Assembly: GCA_963457665.1 (NCBI GenBank)
Contig: OY735202.1
Location: 44,563,903-44,627,902, forward strand
DNA length: 64,000 nt
Reading direction: 5' to 3'
Origin: Thysanoteuthis rhombus
Taxonomy: Eukaryota > Mollusca > Cephalopoda > Oegopsida > Thysanoteuthidae
How positions within the stretch are numbered: position 1 is the stretch's first letter; every line of letters starts with the position of its first letter. The notes under the pieces are model-generated. The model was not told the DNA's origin, did no database searches, and saw only the letters and a program-made list of their open reading frames with translations. The position numbers were made by a program, and so were the translations under genes. Positions 1-10,844 of this stretch are shown here, one piece after another.

Positions 1-502
1 TATACATATATATGTATATGGTTCAGTATCATCCATGATTTTAGGCATCTGTTGGGGGGGGGGGCTTGGAACATATCCACCATGGATAGTGTGTGTAGGG
101 GGGTGACTATTGTATTCACTTCTGAAGTTTGCTATATGAGAAGAAAAAAAAATTAATAAAATTTTAAGATTTTATATTTTGTTATTAAAACTTTTTTCAA
201 TCCATTTTACTTTTGCAAGCAAAATTTCTCACTCAATTTCTTTTCTAAAACCAAGTTGTATATTGAGTGAATAAAAATGAATTCTTAATTTTGTTTTAAA
301 CCAAAAACGTGCATCCATATAAAATATGTTGATAAAAATTATTACAAGAAAATACAATTTGTTGTTTTTATTAGAATCTGAAATCATCAATCGCTATTCT
401 CTCATGCATGTGTTCGGTAACTGAGAAGCATGTTGGTATTTATGAAAGAAACATTCCCACCCTTTAAAACTATTTGTTTCAGTATTCAAAAGTGAGGAGG
501 GG

Positions 503-540
503 GGGTGCAGGTGGCCTAATAGTAAAAGTCACGGAGATAT
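503..540 (+). mobile_element. tRNA-SINE head fragment (family T)
   Basis: GGTGCAGGTGGCCTAATAGT followed by AAAAGTCACGGAGA matches the A-box region of the 63257 copy and nothing further. Confidence 0.4.
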
Positions 541-1612
541 TGTTTGTTTTACTGTCTAATAATAGTAATACTTTCGAGTTATTTGAATTCTCTGACCAAG
601 AGTTTTCATTATTAATTTCTGTATAGTTTTATTAAATGAATCATGAAAATACTGTTCGTTTTAGCATATATTGTAGATGAATATGCAATTATTAAAATAC
701 TCATAACAGACAAAATGGACACACTCATATTGTTACCAGTTATGGCTGCAAATGTTCAAACAATTAACAACCAAAAACAAGTTCTCAGAATATGAGGATA
801 AAATTCTGAAACCAATAAAATGAATAATTTCATGGCAGCAAATGATAAAAATGAAAAGAAAAATAAAGTAAAAGAGAAAAAAGAATTTCATTTAATGCTT
901 TCTTGCTTATATATATATATTTTATTTTCAGTGTGTAATTTTGCTTATCCAAAAATATACAAATGCGATTTCCTTTCTCCATGATTGGAAAAGTCACAAA
1001 TAATGTTTTCATTTTTATATTAGTTCCCTTGTCTTGTAATTAATGTAGATATGGATACGGATAAATACTGTAGAGATGTGCATGTGTCACATACACAATA
1101 TATACAGCAGTCAATTAACAGGAAGAAAAGAATGATAGTAATTCAACAATCTCAGATTTGGTGGTGAAAGCCAAGAGGATGCAATATCTTGTCTGATACA
1201 AAATGAGAAACTGTATGCTTAATGAGTTTGGAAGGAAGACAATTCTTCAGGATCAAAGAGTTGTTTCCTTTACTAATATTGATTTGAGAACGTGGTGTGA
1301 TGAACAGACAGGATAGGCCAATAGCAATCAACCGCCATCTAAAAACAGTCACACAGTAAATCTCAATCAGTTTTTTTTCAATTCTGGTGAGCAGCAAATG
1401 TTCAAGGTTATCATCCTCAGGTTATCAAATGCCATCATTTCAATTTTAATACTCTAACAAGTCTTTTTTCCACAAATCACTCCCCGGCTTTAAAAAAAAA
1501 AATTAATCAAAGAAGTTTTGAGCGGATCTTTTGTCTAACTAAATTATATTTCACTCGACCAAATGAAAATATGAAAAAGAGACAACTAATAGAATATGTA
1601 CATTCTTCTCCT

Positions 1613-1662
<50 letters not shown>
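1613..1662. repeat. (TA)n microsatellite
   Basis: About 25 uninterrupted AT dinucleotides. Confidence 0.95.
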
Positions 1663-1664
<2 letters not shown>

Positions 1665-2614
1665 TGTATGTGCATAGTAAGGAGAAATAAGTCTTTAATC
1701 CATCCAATACCAAACAAATACTAATGAAAAATGACCAGCATAAAGTGAACATAATACCAACAACAGGCAGCGGTCAATGCAACGGGTTAGAAAACAATAA
1801 AAATTGTAACAGCTACTCTACCATATATCAGATACTGCAGTTCGTACAAATGGGGCTGCATGCTATGCAGATACCTCACCAAAGTAAAACCTACACAGGT
1901 AGAAAACATGAGAAAAACATGACCAAGAACTGCTTGTACAACATTCCATGCAGTTTTGAGAGGGATTCCGAAGGTGAAACCAGCCCCCTCTCTGAAAAAT
2001 AAGACTTGAGAAATGTCAGAAACACATAATCCATGGTGACACTTCAGAACCAAGTACGACTGATCACACATTGAAGGAAAGGGAGCACATCAACCTTTAA
2101 GGTTGGAAGGTAAAATAATAGACAGGGAATAGCATAGGGGAATAAGACAGTTGAAGGAATCTGTACACATGACATGTTTGATTCATTCAATCAGCAGACC
2201 CAGACATTAATAGCATATGGGATCCACTAATTAGATGGGAACAAAGGATGAATTAGGAATTGTAGAACTTTGTCAGTCAGGTGAGGAGTCCTCCGCACAC
2301 CAGATGTGTTAAAAGAGAAGCATATGCACAGTCAGAGCAAGTTCAACATTCCTAGATATAATAAGCACTCAAAAAAGGCCACACAGCTAAAATGTTATGA
2401 TAAAAATGACAAAATTAGCTCAGATTAACCAAAATACAAGGATTAAAACACTTCATCTAAAAAAAAAAAAAAAAAAAAAGAAATTCAGACAATTTAATCC
2501 ACTTTTTGATAAATATGCTACCAAAAAGGATGAAGATTTCAAAATACATAATTTATTAGTCATTAAGAGGAATGAAAAAAAGGCTTAAGTAAAAAATAAT
2601 AACTGCTTCTTCAG

Positions 2615-2880
2615 GTCTATATTTTTGAGAAGGGTCATTAACATTCAACAAGGTTTTCAGACAATTGAAGACATTGTTAGTAGAATGTTTTGGCAGATCC
2701 ATTCTATGGCCTTCAGGTGTACTATCAGGGTGTGGTGTTGGTAAATAGAATTTTTTCACTTCAATGGTGGCAATGTTTATAACAGGATTCAGGTGCTCTC
2801 CTCTCCTTTCCTTCTTAGGCCTGGAATTCCATACTTTGTCCCTATTGAGTGGCAAAAGCCATATCAAGTTGAACTCTGCA
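2615..2880. mobile_element. Family B repeat, third copy (right arm lost)
   Basis: Starts GTCTATATTTTTGAGAAGGG and carries the left arm (AATGTTTTGGCAGATCCATT... GCCTTCAGGTGTAC) and the middle TTCAATGGTGGCAATGTTTA shared with the 46905 copy. The matching right arm is not seen. The open frame at 2556-2867 on the minus strand is a by-product of this repeat. Confidence 0.55.
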
Positions 2881-3519
2881 CTTGTCTGATATAGAAATAA
2901 AATAAAAATTCACTCAGTCAATATGTTGATATATGCTGCTTCAAGTAGTCCAATTGTCCCCCCCATCAAACTCTTTGAATGAAACCAGTTCTTCATCACG
3001 CTGATGGTATGTTTTAGTAGGAGATATAAAAGATCTGTATTGGACTAGAAAATTCAATAAATCCTGTCTTTTGGTAAAGAAAACAACTATATTTACAAAC
3101 ACGAGAATTGCTTAGCTCAGACATTTTTACATACTCCAGCAACACAACTTATACATAAAAAGTGATGTTTGCAGAGTTCGAAGTTTAGCATCCTCGTCCA
3201 GACGGCCATTGCTAACAAGTCCAATCCTGAATGTCCCTCAACTATGGCCTCGAGTCAGAATATGCTAAGCTCGATAAATATCTGCTTTACATACACAAGC
3301 TGAAAACATGCTCCAAGGCAGGATTTCTGGTTAGTTCCTGTAGAAGGCCTAAATGGGCCCTTTGACTCCCATAGGGACCAAAACTGTTTTTTTTTGGGGG
3401 GGGGGGTATTAGGAATACCTAAATCCATTATCTCTGGCTACAATGCACCGGTTTAGCTACTAGGTCACATACAGATTAACAGAATCAGACCTTTGATACT
3501 ATCAATAGATATAAATCAG

Positions 3520-3520
<1 letters not shown>

Positions 3521-3553
<33 letters not shown>
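3521..3553. repeat. (ATT)n microsatellite
   Basis: Eleven uninterrupted TTA/ATT trinucleotides. Confidence 0.95.
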
Positions 3554-4762
3554 GTGTGAGCACCAACTTTTCAAAAATCGACTAAAAACAAGCTTGGGTT
3601 CCCATTAGTACACACAGAAAATTTCATGGAGATATGTTGCGTGGTTACACTATCATATACAAAGTGATATTCAGTGAATTATAGAAGGTTGGATGGATAG
3701 AATGAATATGTACGATAAAATAAGGTAAGTGTCCATTCATTTTCTATTGTCCACAATATATTTGTATGCAAGCATGCTTTCATCTAATTGTAACTGAGTA
3801 TATAATAATACGTATGCATAGGCAATGAGAGATGTTTTTGAAAATAATTGTAATAAAAATGTGCAAAAATAAAAGAACAAAAATTAATTCAGATGGAAAT
3901 ACATAATTAAAGATGTCCGTCATATACACATGCGTGAGTACATTTACACAAATGCTTGTGTGCCCATACAGGTTTCAGGTATTCTGAAAGAACTGTTAAT
4001 TACATGCATTCAAATAACTATACAACCAATTGTTTATATCGCTTAGTATGTAGCTATCAACAAGGGTAAGTATGAAAAAAAACTTGAAATAATGAAAATA
4101 AAACCATACCATTGACCAACACCAGACAAAAAAAAAACAACCCTGAGATATAACATGATTTTGTGATAATATGTCCTTTAATCTTCATCAGCGTATATCC
4201 ATTGATATTTACATATAAAAATAAAATTCTGAAAGATGATTTGTTTGTTTTTTCTATCTCCCTTGATGAAATAGAATTAGTGAAGTGAACTTAGCAGAAA
4301 AGTAAATTACTTCTTTCAAATAAAAGCTGAAAAGATAACCCCTTCCATTCTTCCTTTTTTTTGATTTGATGTTTTATTTAAAATCTAAGCCCGGTTTCAG
4401 GCCAATAAAAACAAGATACAAAAAAAACATTTTATAGATTTTGAATTTTTATAAAATAAAATTTCAAAAACAGAATTCTTTTCGCTTATTGGTGTATTGA
4501 AAATTATTTCTTCTCCTGATTCCAGACAAAATCAAGTGGACAGTTGTGTCGAGTATTCCAGTCACTCAAGGGAAATTTCTGATTTGTTTTTAGAAATATC
4601 TTGAATATTGTTTACATTCACACAGACTGTTGAATATAAAAAGATCAAACCACTTAATCGCTTAAAAGTCAAGTTTAATCATGTACAATCTGACTTTTTG
4701 AGAATTCTGCTATGGAATGTGTTTTTACAAAAGTGTACCACGTCCATGACTGAGAAATATTT

Positions 4763-4764
<2 letters not shown>

Positions 4765-4812
<48 letters not shown>
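4765..4812. repeat. (TA)n microsatellite
   Basis: About 24 uninterrupted TA dinucleotides. The nearby plus frame with poly Ile-Tyr is a by-product. Confidence 0.95.
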
Positions 4813-4816
<4 letters not shown>

Positions 4817-4969
4817 TGTGTATGTGTTGAAAAAGTTCTTTAAAAAAAAGAGGGGAGGGGGAGCATATAGCAGTGAATGTTTGATTTAGAAGCAGCAGCA
4901 ACTCCACAATAAATTTATGCAAAACCATCTCCTCACGTTGAAAGATGATTGTTCTGCCTGTCTGAATTC

Positions 4970-4975
4970 TTTAAT
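4970..4975 (-). terminator. Possible ATTAAA poly(A) signal for the alternative last exon
   Basis: TTTAAT on the plus strand reads ATTAAA on the gene strand, 39 nt past the TAA at 5014. The UTR would be unusually short. A further AATAAA lies near 4373-4378. Confidence 0.25.
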
Positions 4976-5013
4976 AAGAAGTAAAACAGATACATTGATG
5001 TTGATATCAGCAG

Positions 5014-5114
5014 TTACCCTGACAAGATGTCTTCAACATAGCCGTCTCTTTCACCATAGAAGGTGTTCAAATAGTCAACTGATGGAGTTCCAGCCCATGT
5101 TTTTCTTCGCTCCA
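5014..5114 (-). CDS. Candidate alternative terminal exon (32-residue tail)
   Basis: 101 nt. The acceptor TCTCTATCTCTTTCAG is very strong. The exon starts TG, so it joins exon 19 in the same phase as exon 20. The frame reads ERRKTWAGTPSVDYLNTFY, then GERDGYVEDILSG and TAA. The composition is protein-like and quite unlike the surrounding AT-rich sequence. ATTAAA occurs on this strand about 40 nt past the stop (plus-strand 4970-4975). Using it would skip exon 20 and replace 319 residues with 32. It is inferred from splice signal, phase and composition only. It could also be a decayed exon. Confidence 0.5.
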
Positions 5115-5210
5115 CTGAAAGAGATAGAGAAAAAAGATGATAATAATTTGCTTCATTTTCTCATTAGAGAAATAAAAAACACTTCATTTATATACAACAT
5201 CAATATAGTA

Positions 5211-5873
5211 CAGGTTAAGTACCCCCTTATTCGAAACCTGGAAAACCGAAATGTGCTAAAGTCCTCAACTTTTTAAAAAGTCAACATGACGTCCCAAGTA
5301 GAAAATTCCACTCATTCAAAGGCAAAGAACACGGATGGTTTTCAAGGTATCTAAGTCATTCAGGACTGTTTTAGGATTGTGTTTTTTTTTTTAAGGGTTA
5401 CAGAGCAAGGACATTGTGGATGGATTTAAGTTTTCTCATTTTCAGAGAAATCCTGGCAAGTCATACATGATTTTGAAGGTTATAAATTATATTTCATTTA
5501 TGGGATATATATTGGTCATGTGATCTCATTATGTATTCAAAATGGTTGCAAATTTAAAGCAGCCTAACATGTGCTCCTGGCCTGAATGAATCAAATCATT
5601 CAAGCTACGAACAAATCTAGGTTATCTTTGCGTAACTCAACAGAAACATAAAAATAAATCAAAACATGATTTTAACCACTTTTTTTCTTCAATACCAACT
5701 GTTTTTTTTTTTTCATGTAAAAATTCTAAAAGAGAGATAACATTTTGAGGATGGGGCTTGTAATGTAAGGGTAGGCATCTTGGGTTTTTCATGCATATCT
5801 CATTGAATACGCAAATATTCCCAAATCTGAAATGTCTGGTTCCAGGCATATCTGGTAGAGGGTACTCAACCTG
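5211..5873. mobile_element. Tigger-like MITE, 663 bp, TA-flanked
   Basis: Left end CAGGTTAAGTACCCCCTTA. The right end, read inward, is CAGGTTGAGTACCCTCTACC. TA dinucleotides lie directly outside both ends. Subterminal sequence also pairs (for example GAACCAG and GAATATTTGCGTATTC near the right end). No coding capacity. These terminal sequences resemble those of Tigger-group non-autonomous elements. It starts about 100 bp from the candidate alternative last exon. Confidence 0.75.
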
Positions 5874-7093
5874 TAACAGGAATTATTATCCATAGAATTT
5901 TTGCTTCTGCAATCATAGATATTAGTGCAAATTACTAAATCAGATTCTCATATAAAAATTTAGAGAGCTTTGAGTACAAAAGATTAGCATAGTCAAAAAT
6001 TAGTTCATCAAAAATTCAAAGAATTGGGCCTTGTACCAAATCAAGTGAAACACTTTTAAATTATGCAGAGCACTTGTAATAAATCAAAATATAAAATTGC
6101 TTCTGTATCTTATAGTAAATACTTTACTATTTCAGAATATAAAAACTTTTACAAGTATATAAAGAAAGATCAAAACTAAAAACCTCCTTTCGAGTTTAGA
6201 CCAGTGCCAACTGTTTAGTTGCTCTACACAAACATATATCCAGTCAGAAAGTTTTTACCAGACTAGAGTTACATTATTAGCAGACATTAGTATTTCATAT
6301 CATACTCAATGTATATACTAAAATATAAGCCAATATTTGAAACTATTTTTTATTCATCAATTTACATATTATTTAACAAACAAAAATAATATTTTCTAAG
6401 TATTTGGAGAAAAATATTTCAAAATCAATAACTGCATTTTTCTTTTTACTGTCTTTCTTTTCAAATAAATTGAAGCTTCTCAGTTTTTAAATAAGGCCAG
6501 TCTTACGTGTATTCCTGGTATGCTATCAAATTTAGGAAGCATATCCAAATATAATGTGCACATATGTATAACTTATTTCTGTAAGGCTCACATGAACAGA
6601 AAAACAATATACTAACATGCAAGTGCTGGTTGTGTACATTAAAGAGAAAGGCTCTCTAACACAACATACAGTGCATCTATCGATTCACTCCAGAAGACAA
6701 CAAAGAATTAGAAAGATACAATGAAAAGAACGGTAATAAATAGTCTGTTTGTTTATTGGTCTTAATTACTACATTCATTTTGGCCTCACCAAGAGTTATC
6801 AAGTTTACAACAACCAGAAAAGATGGGAATATGTGCAGGTTCAATAATCTATCAAATATTGCCTCTTTTTATATAATTCAGATAAAATTCTAGATAAAGG
6901 CAATTGAGTCAAACATCAAATTCAATCATTTTTTTTTATTAGAAAGAGTTTTCTACTCTATTGCATATTTCCAAGTCTTCTTTCTGGACATGAATGTTGT
7001 CCATAGTGTCATTCCAATATTTCAAACTATCATCAGCTTCCTGACTTGATGTGCAAAGACATCATTATAATGACAATTATTTTTTTTAAAAAA

Positions 7094-7284
7094 AATAATA
7101 ATTTAAAAGCAATTTCAAAAAATGGTACAAGTACTTTTTGCCAGGAAGTCTTATGGACTAGACGATTCTGAGACAAGATCAGCTAGCAATAGTTGGAAAA
7201 CACTCAATGTCAGTTTAGAATTTATTTTTGGTGAAGGTGGTTTAACAACAACAATAATAATGATTTAAAAGCAATTTGAAAAAT
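7094..7284. repeat. Direct repeats flanking the exon fragment copy
   Basis: AATAATAATTTAAAAGCAAT at 7094 recurs as AATAATAATGATTTAAAAGC at 7253, and both continue as AATTT.AAAAATG. The copied exon piece lies exactly between them. This looks like a long target duplication or a repair patch that copied both flank and exon. Confidence 0.7.
7122..7244 (-). pseudogene. Duplicated fragment of PLEKHA-like exon 20
   Basis: About 122 bases match 10571-10694 at roughly 92 percent by eye, in the same orientation, 2.6 kb past the exon 20 stop. Differences are a 3-base deletion, a few substitutions, and CCATAAG replaced by its exact reverse complement CTTATGG. The inversion puts TAA in the original reading frame, so the copy is non-coding. 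Direct repeats of about 31 bases flank it (7094-7124 and 7253-7284). No intron or splice signal is copied. Confidence 0.85.
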
Positions 7285-8154
7285 GTTTTACTCTCAAAAG
7301 TTCAAGTCTTTATACGTACATTCTTTAAAAGAGCAAGATAAATCTTTCTAACTGTTGGCAAGATGACAAGCCATTTTTAGCACTGGTGAGCTCTTGGCAA
7401 GAAAGAATTCATTACAAAATACGGATTTGGTGATGTTCAGTTTATAGATTAGGATCTAACTGAAGACTATCTTACTGCATTTGAATACATATCCAATACC
7501 ATAGTAATAATAAGAATAATAAAAAAGGGAAATTCAAATTGTTATAGATTAAACTATGAGCAGAAAAATGAATTAGTTTTGTTTGAATGTAAACAACAGT
7601 TTGTTTTTGTTATTTGAAGAAATTCATGCCAACTTATAATGCATTATTTGTATTTTCTAACATGTTAAATGGTTCATGCAAATCAAAGACTTCAAGATAA
7701 ATTCAGTCGCAAATCATGCTATTTTGAACAGACAAGGTTTATCTTGAAGCATCAAAAAATTTACTACAAATAGAATTCCTCACAGGCAACAAAAGTAAAT
7801 TAAAAATACATTCTTCTCTTGATTTTGTGAAAAATGGAAAAAGTTGGACATTTTTTTTTTTTTTGAAGTACTATAAAAAATTAGCAAAATACAGATGCTG
7901 GAAAGAAGAAAAGTTTGTCTAAATATTTTCTAGTTACAATTGATGCTTTTCTACAGTAAAGACTACAATCATGCAAAAAGGTTAAAAAAATATTTTTAAA
8001 AAAGAGTTACTAGAAATAAACATTCTTCAGTGTTTAGTTTTGCAAGTATGCCACAAGTTCAACATTACTCAAATTCTTCACAATGAAATTCAAAAACATT
8101 ATTATTATTATCATTATCACTAATGTTTCATTCATTTTGATTTCAGTTGTTTTT

Positions 8155-8225
8155 TTATCACAAATCCCATCCCATTTTGTGGCTGTTAGTAAGCAATATG
8201 GATCAGAAATAAAGAGGGTCTCTGG
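8155..8225 (-). mobile_element. tRNA-SINE (family U) fragment, minus
   Basis: GTGGCTGTTAGTAAGCAATA then TGGATCAGAAATAAAG is the inverted complement of the family U body (CTTATTTCTGATCCATGCTG). It lies 370 bp from the plus-strand fragment at 8590. Confidence 0.35.
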
Positions 8226-8376
8226 TTAGACTCAAAATGTGCATTCATTCTCCTCCTAATGCAATATCTGTCTTACCAATCAATTTACAGTCATTCAAAT
8301 CTAACCATAGAGCCAATCCCTAACTTTCGACTGCCCGATACCTTACCATCTTTATTTAAATACACTACTAGTATTA

Positions 8377-8570
8377 CAGGTATACCCTATTCAGTGCGGG
8401 TAATACATTCCAAAACTTTCCACACTCTTCAATATTGTACTGTTCAAGGTCTTATCTAATTTCTTTTTTTTTTCAGCCAAGTTAAAATAATTTGTACAGC
8501 AATACCTCAACTGTACTACATCAAGAACTCAAACTAATCAAAACAGCACTATTCAAGGTATTGTAGTAGT
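8377..8570. mobile_element. MITE fragments with CAGGTATACC / CAGCAATACC ends
   Basis: CAGGTATACCCTATTCAGTG with ATACATTCCAAAA at 8377, and TACAGCAATACCTCAACTGT at about 8497, both match the terminal type of the 16238 and 44905 elements. They point the same way, so two truncated copies are more likely than one whole element. Confidence 0.35.
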
Positions 8571-8589
8571 ATTTTTTCTGTGTCTCTAT

Positions 8590-8690
8590 CAGGTAAGACA
8601 TAGGTTCAAGTCTCTCTGGAAGCATACTCTTCATTTCTAATCCATGTTGCTTACAATGGTTTGAGAGTAACAATGAAAAGCAACTGAAAT
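8590..8690 (+). mobile_element. tRNA-derived SINE (family U), partial plus copy
   Basis: The B-box-like ATAGGTTCAAGTCTCTCTGG is followed by ACTCTTCATTTCTAATCCAT, then GTTGCTTACAATGGTTTGAG. Confidence 0.5.
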
Positions 8691-9198
8691 TGAGATGAAA
8701 GAAACAGTTGAAAAATTATTTGATGATGCTTCATTCTAAACAATATTGGTCTTTCATCTAATTTTTCTTGCTTTCTATTGAAAGTGAAATTGCATCAACA
8801 AAACAGAACATTCGCTAGTTTTTCACAAAATATCTCTTACAACCAAAATTATAGCAGAAAATTGGAAATTCTGATCAAAAAAAGAGATAACAAAGGGAAG
8901 AAAAATATAAATATTTCTTTCAATAGAGCTGCATACCAACTTTAATTTCTAGGAAGAAGAATCAAAACAATACTCCTGTATATAGAAGATTCTACTTGTA
9001 AGTCTTTTCATTTAATCAGATGCAGAAGACTGCAGACAAAACTGAAACATTGTGTCAAAAACTCAAGTCCACATATCTCTTAAAGTGCCAGTTTGCAATT
9101 AACAAAAATAATTGATCATTTTGATAAGAGTTGAGATAATGAACATCAAATATTTCAATCTAATCATATAATGAACTTATACACCAATTTTTCTGCTC

Positions 9199-9220
9199 AT
9201 TTATTTATTTATTTATTTGT
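9199..9220 (-). terminator. Possible poly(A) signals for the exon 20 transcript
   Basis: An (ATTT)n run on the plus strand reads as overlapping AATAAA hexamers on the gene strand, about 670 nt past the TGA at 9886. No cleavage site can be fixed, and the run is also a simple repeat. Confidence 0.3.
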
Positions 9221-9885
9221 TTGTGCTAAAATGTGTTGATCTCAATGATTGATTTACCTTCCCGTCATCACAAAGTGATAAAAGTGATAAAAATTACATC
9301 AGTAAACTTTCAAGACTTTACGTCTGATTATCTCACATTAAAAGTGCCAAGATCAGTTAAGACTTTGAAAAAAAATTAAGAATAGGATACTTCAATTATT
9401 GAATTATCAAAAATAAATCACCAAATGGAATAGCTTTAGGCTCCTTAGTGCCAATCCTTACATAAATAACCTTGTCATTTTGGACAGATATATTCTAGTC
9501 ATGAATAATCGACTTGGAATGACATGAAGTCTATCGTTGGAAACAAAGAAAAACGACGAATAGATTTTGTACTGGCATTTCTAGCAGCATTATCTCAACC
9601 ATGCAAGATAAGAGGTGAATTTGAAGGAGTGGTTACACCAACACAAAAAGGAACATGCTGACATGAATAAGTCAAGAGGAAAGGGCTGACATCTTGGAAA
9701 ATTTACATGCTTTCAAAAAGGACAGTGACGATACTGTATGTCAAGAAAAGGAAGGAAAGTTGGGGTGGTGTTGTTGCATTATGTTACCTGCATATTTCTC
9801 TCCATCTTACCCAATTTAAAAAATGTCTGGTGGCTAATTGGGCCAAATTGAGCATTTTCCATATTTTTCACTTCAACATAAGTAT

Positions 9886-10844
9886 TCATACATTGGTGGA
9901 ATTAAGTTTGAGAATCTCCTCAGCAAGACGATAGAACACTTCTAAATCTTCCAGGTCCTGGGGGTTTTCCTCAAACAAGCGATTCAAAGGCACGTCTGGG
10001 GTTATGATTTTCTGGATGGAATGTGATCTCTGAACAGAAGGATCCAAAGATGGAGGATCCGGAGGTTCTTTGGATGAAGAATGTGGATGAAGTTCAGGGG
10101 GTGTAGCTTCTTGGGATTCAACAGTGACACAGTTCGCCTGATTGGAATTTCCATCATTTAGATTTGGAGTAGAGTTAAATGTGACAGTTGGATGTTTCAG
10201 TTTTTTGTAAACGGAAGATCCAGGTTCCAGATTTAGAGCATCTATTGAAGGAATGATTTCCACAGGGTTTGGAGTTTCCTCTTCGACAGATGATTCATTT
10301 TCATCTTTCATCAATGATTCCAGGTACTTCCAGACCGATTCTTTCATTCCTTCATTTTCAACTGAAGGCTTTGTCAAGTGAAACAAAGGGTGCTTTTTGA
10401 ATTTGCTATAAGTTACTTCTGTTTCAAAAAAGGGAGGATTTTTCAAGATTCTCAAAGAAGCTGCTTTTATTTTAGATTGGTAAACCGAAAGATTGGGAAA
10501 TTTTTTTGGAAGGAATTTCGAATCAGATTGTTGAGAAATGTTGTGCACATCAGCACCTCTATCCTTGAGACTGGTACAACAAGTACTTTTTGCCAGGAAG
10601 TCCATAAGACTAGACGATTCTGACACAAGATCAGCTAGCAATAGTTGGAAAACACTCAATGTTAGTTTAGAGTTTATCTTTGGTGAAGGTGGTTTATTGG
10701 AAGGGTCTAATTTAGTAATAGAAGTAGCAAGTGTGGCCTCTTGAGAGGTAGCAGAAGATTTGGTAGTTTTAGTATTAGCTGCATTATGATCAGCACGGCT
10801 GAACGTCTTGCCTTTTGTGAGATGGCAGGCTTTGCCAGTTTTCA
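9886..10844 (-). CDS. PLEKHA-like exon 20, large terminal coding exon with stop
   Basis: 959 nt, residues 971-1289, then TGA. The acceptor is CCTTCTACAG|TG, and G from exon 19 plus TG gives Val. It encodes VKTGKACHLTKGKTFSR..., a Ser/Thr-rich tail with a hydrophobic LTLSVFQLLLADL helix. It ends in an acidic helix with LEDLEVFYRLAEEILKL. A 319-codon open frame is far too long for chance at this base composition. I did not recognise this tail in vertebrate PLEKHA proteins, so it may be lineage-specific. Repeated AATAAA on the coding strand lies about 670 nt past the stop. A fragment of this exon is duplicated at 7122-7244. Confidence 0.85.

Larger units (their letters stand above)
1..5013. other. 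Downstream flank, no gene recognised
   Basis: AT-rich flank past the gene's last coding exons. It holds the repeats listed separately, an oligo-G run at 53-64 and poly-A/T tracts. Open frames on both strands across 1724-2071 are not recognisable. The minus one (1787-2071) is hydrophobic but has no splice-site or homology support. Confidence 0.5.
5115..9885. other. Between candidate last exon and exon 20 stop
   Basis: Probable exon 20 3'UTR (from 9885 downward, end unknown) and flank. It contains the 663-bp MITE, the exon 20 fragment copy, SINE U fragments and MITE ends. Between about 5876 and 7090 I see only AT-rich sequence. Confidence 0.5.

Noticed and set aside
1724..2071. Overlapping open frames on both strands, the minus one hydrophobic
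   Set aside because: No splice sites, start context or recognisable family; open on both strands by composition.
2556..2867. 103-codon minus-strand frame
   Set aside because: It coincides with a family B repeat copy and its counterparts elsewhere are not open.
10378..10744. Plus-strand frames opposite exon 20
   Set aside because: Antisense shadows of the exon's strong minus-strand frame.
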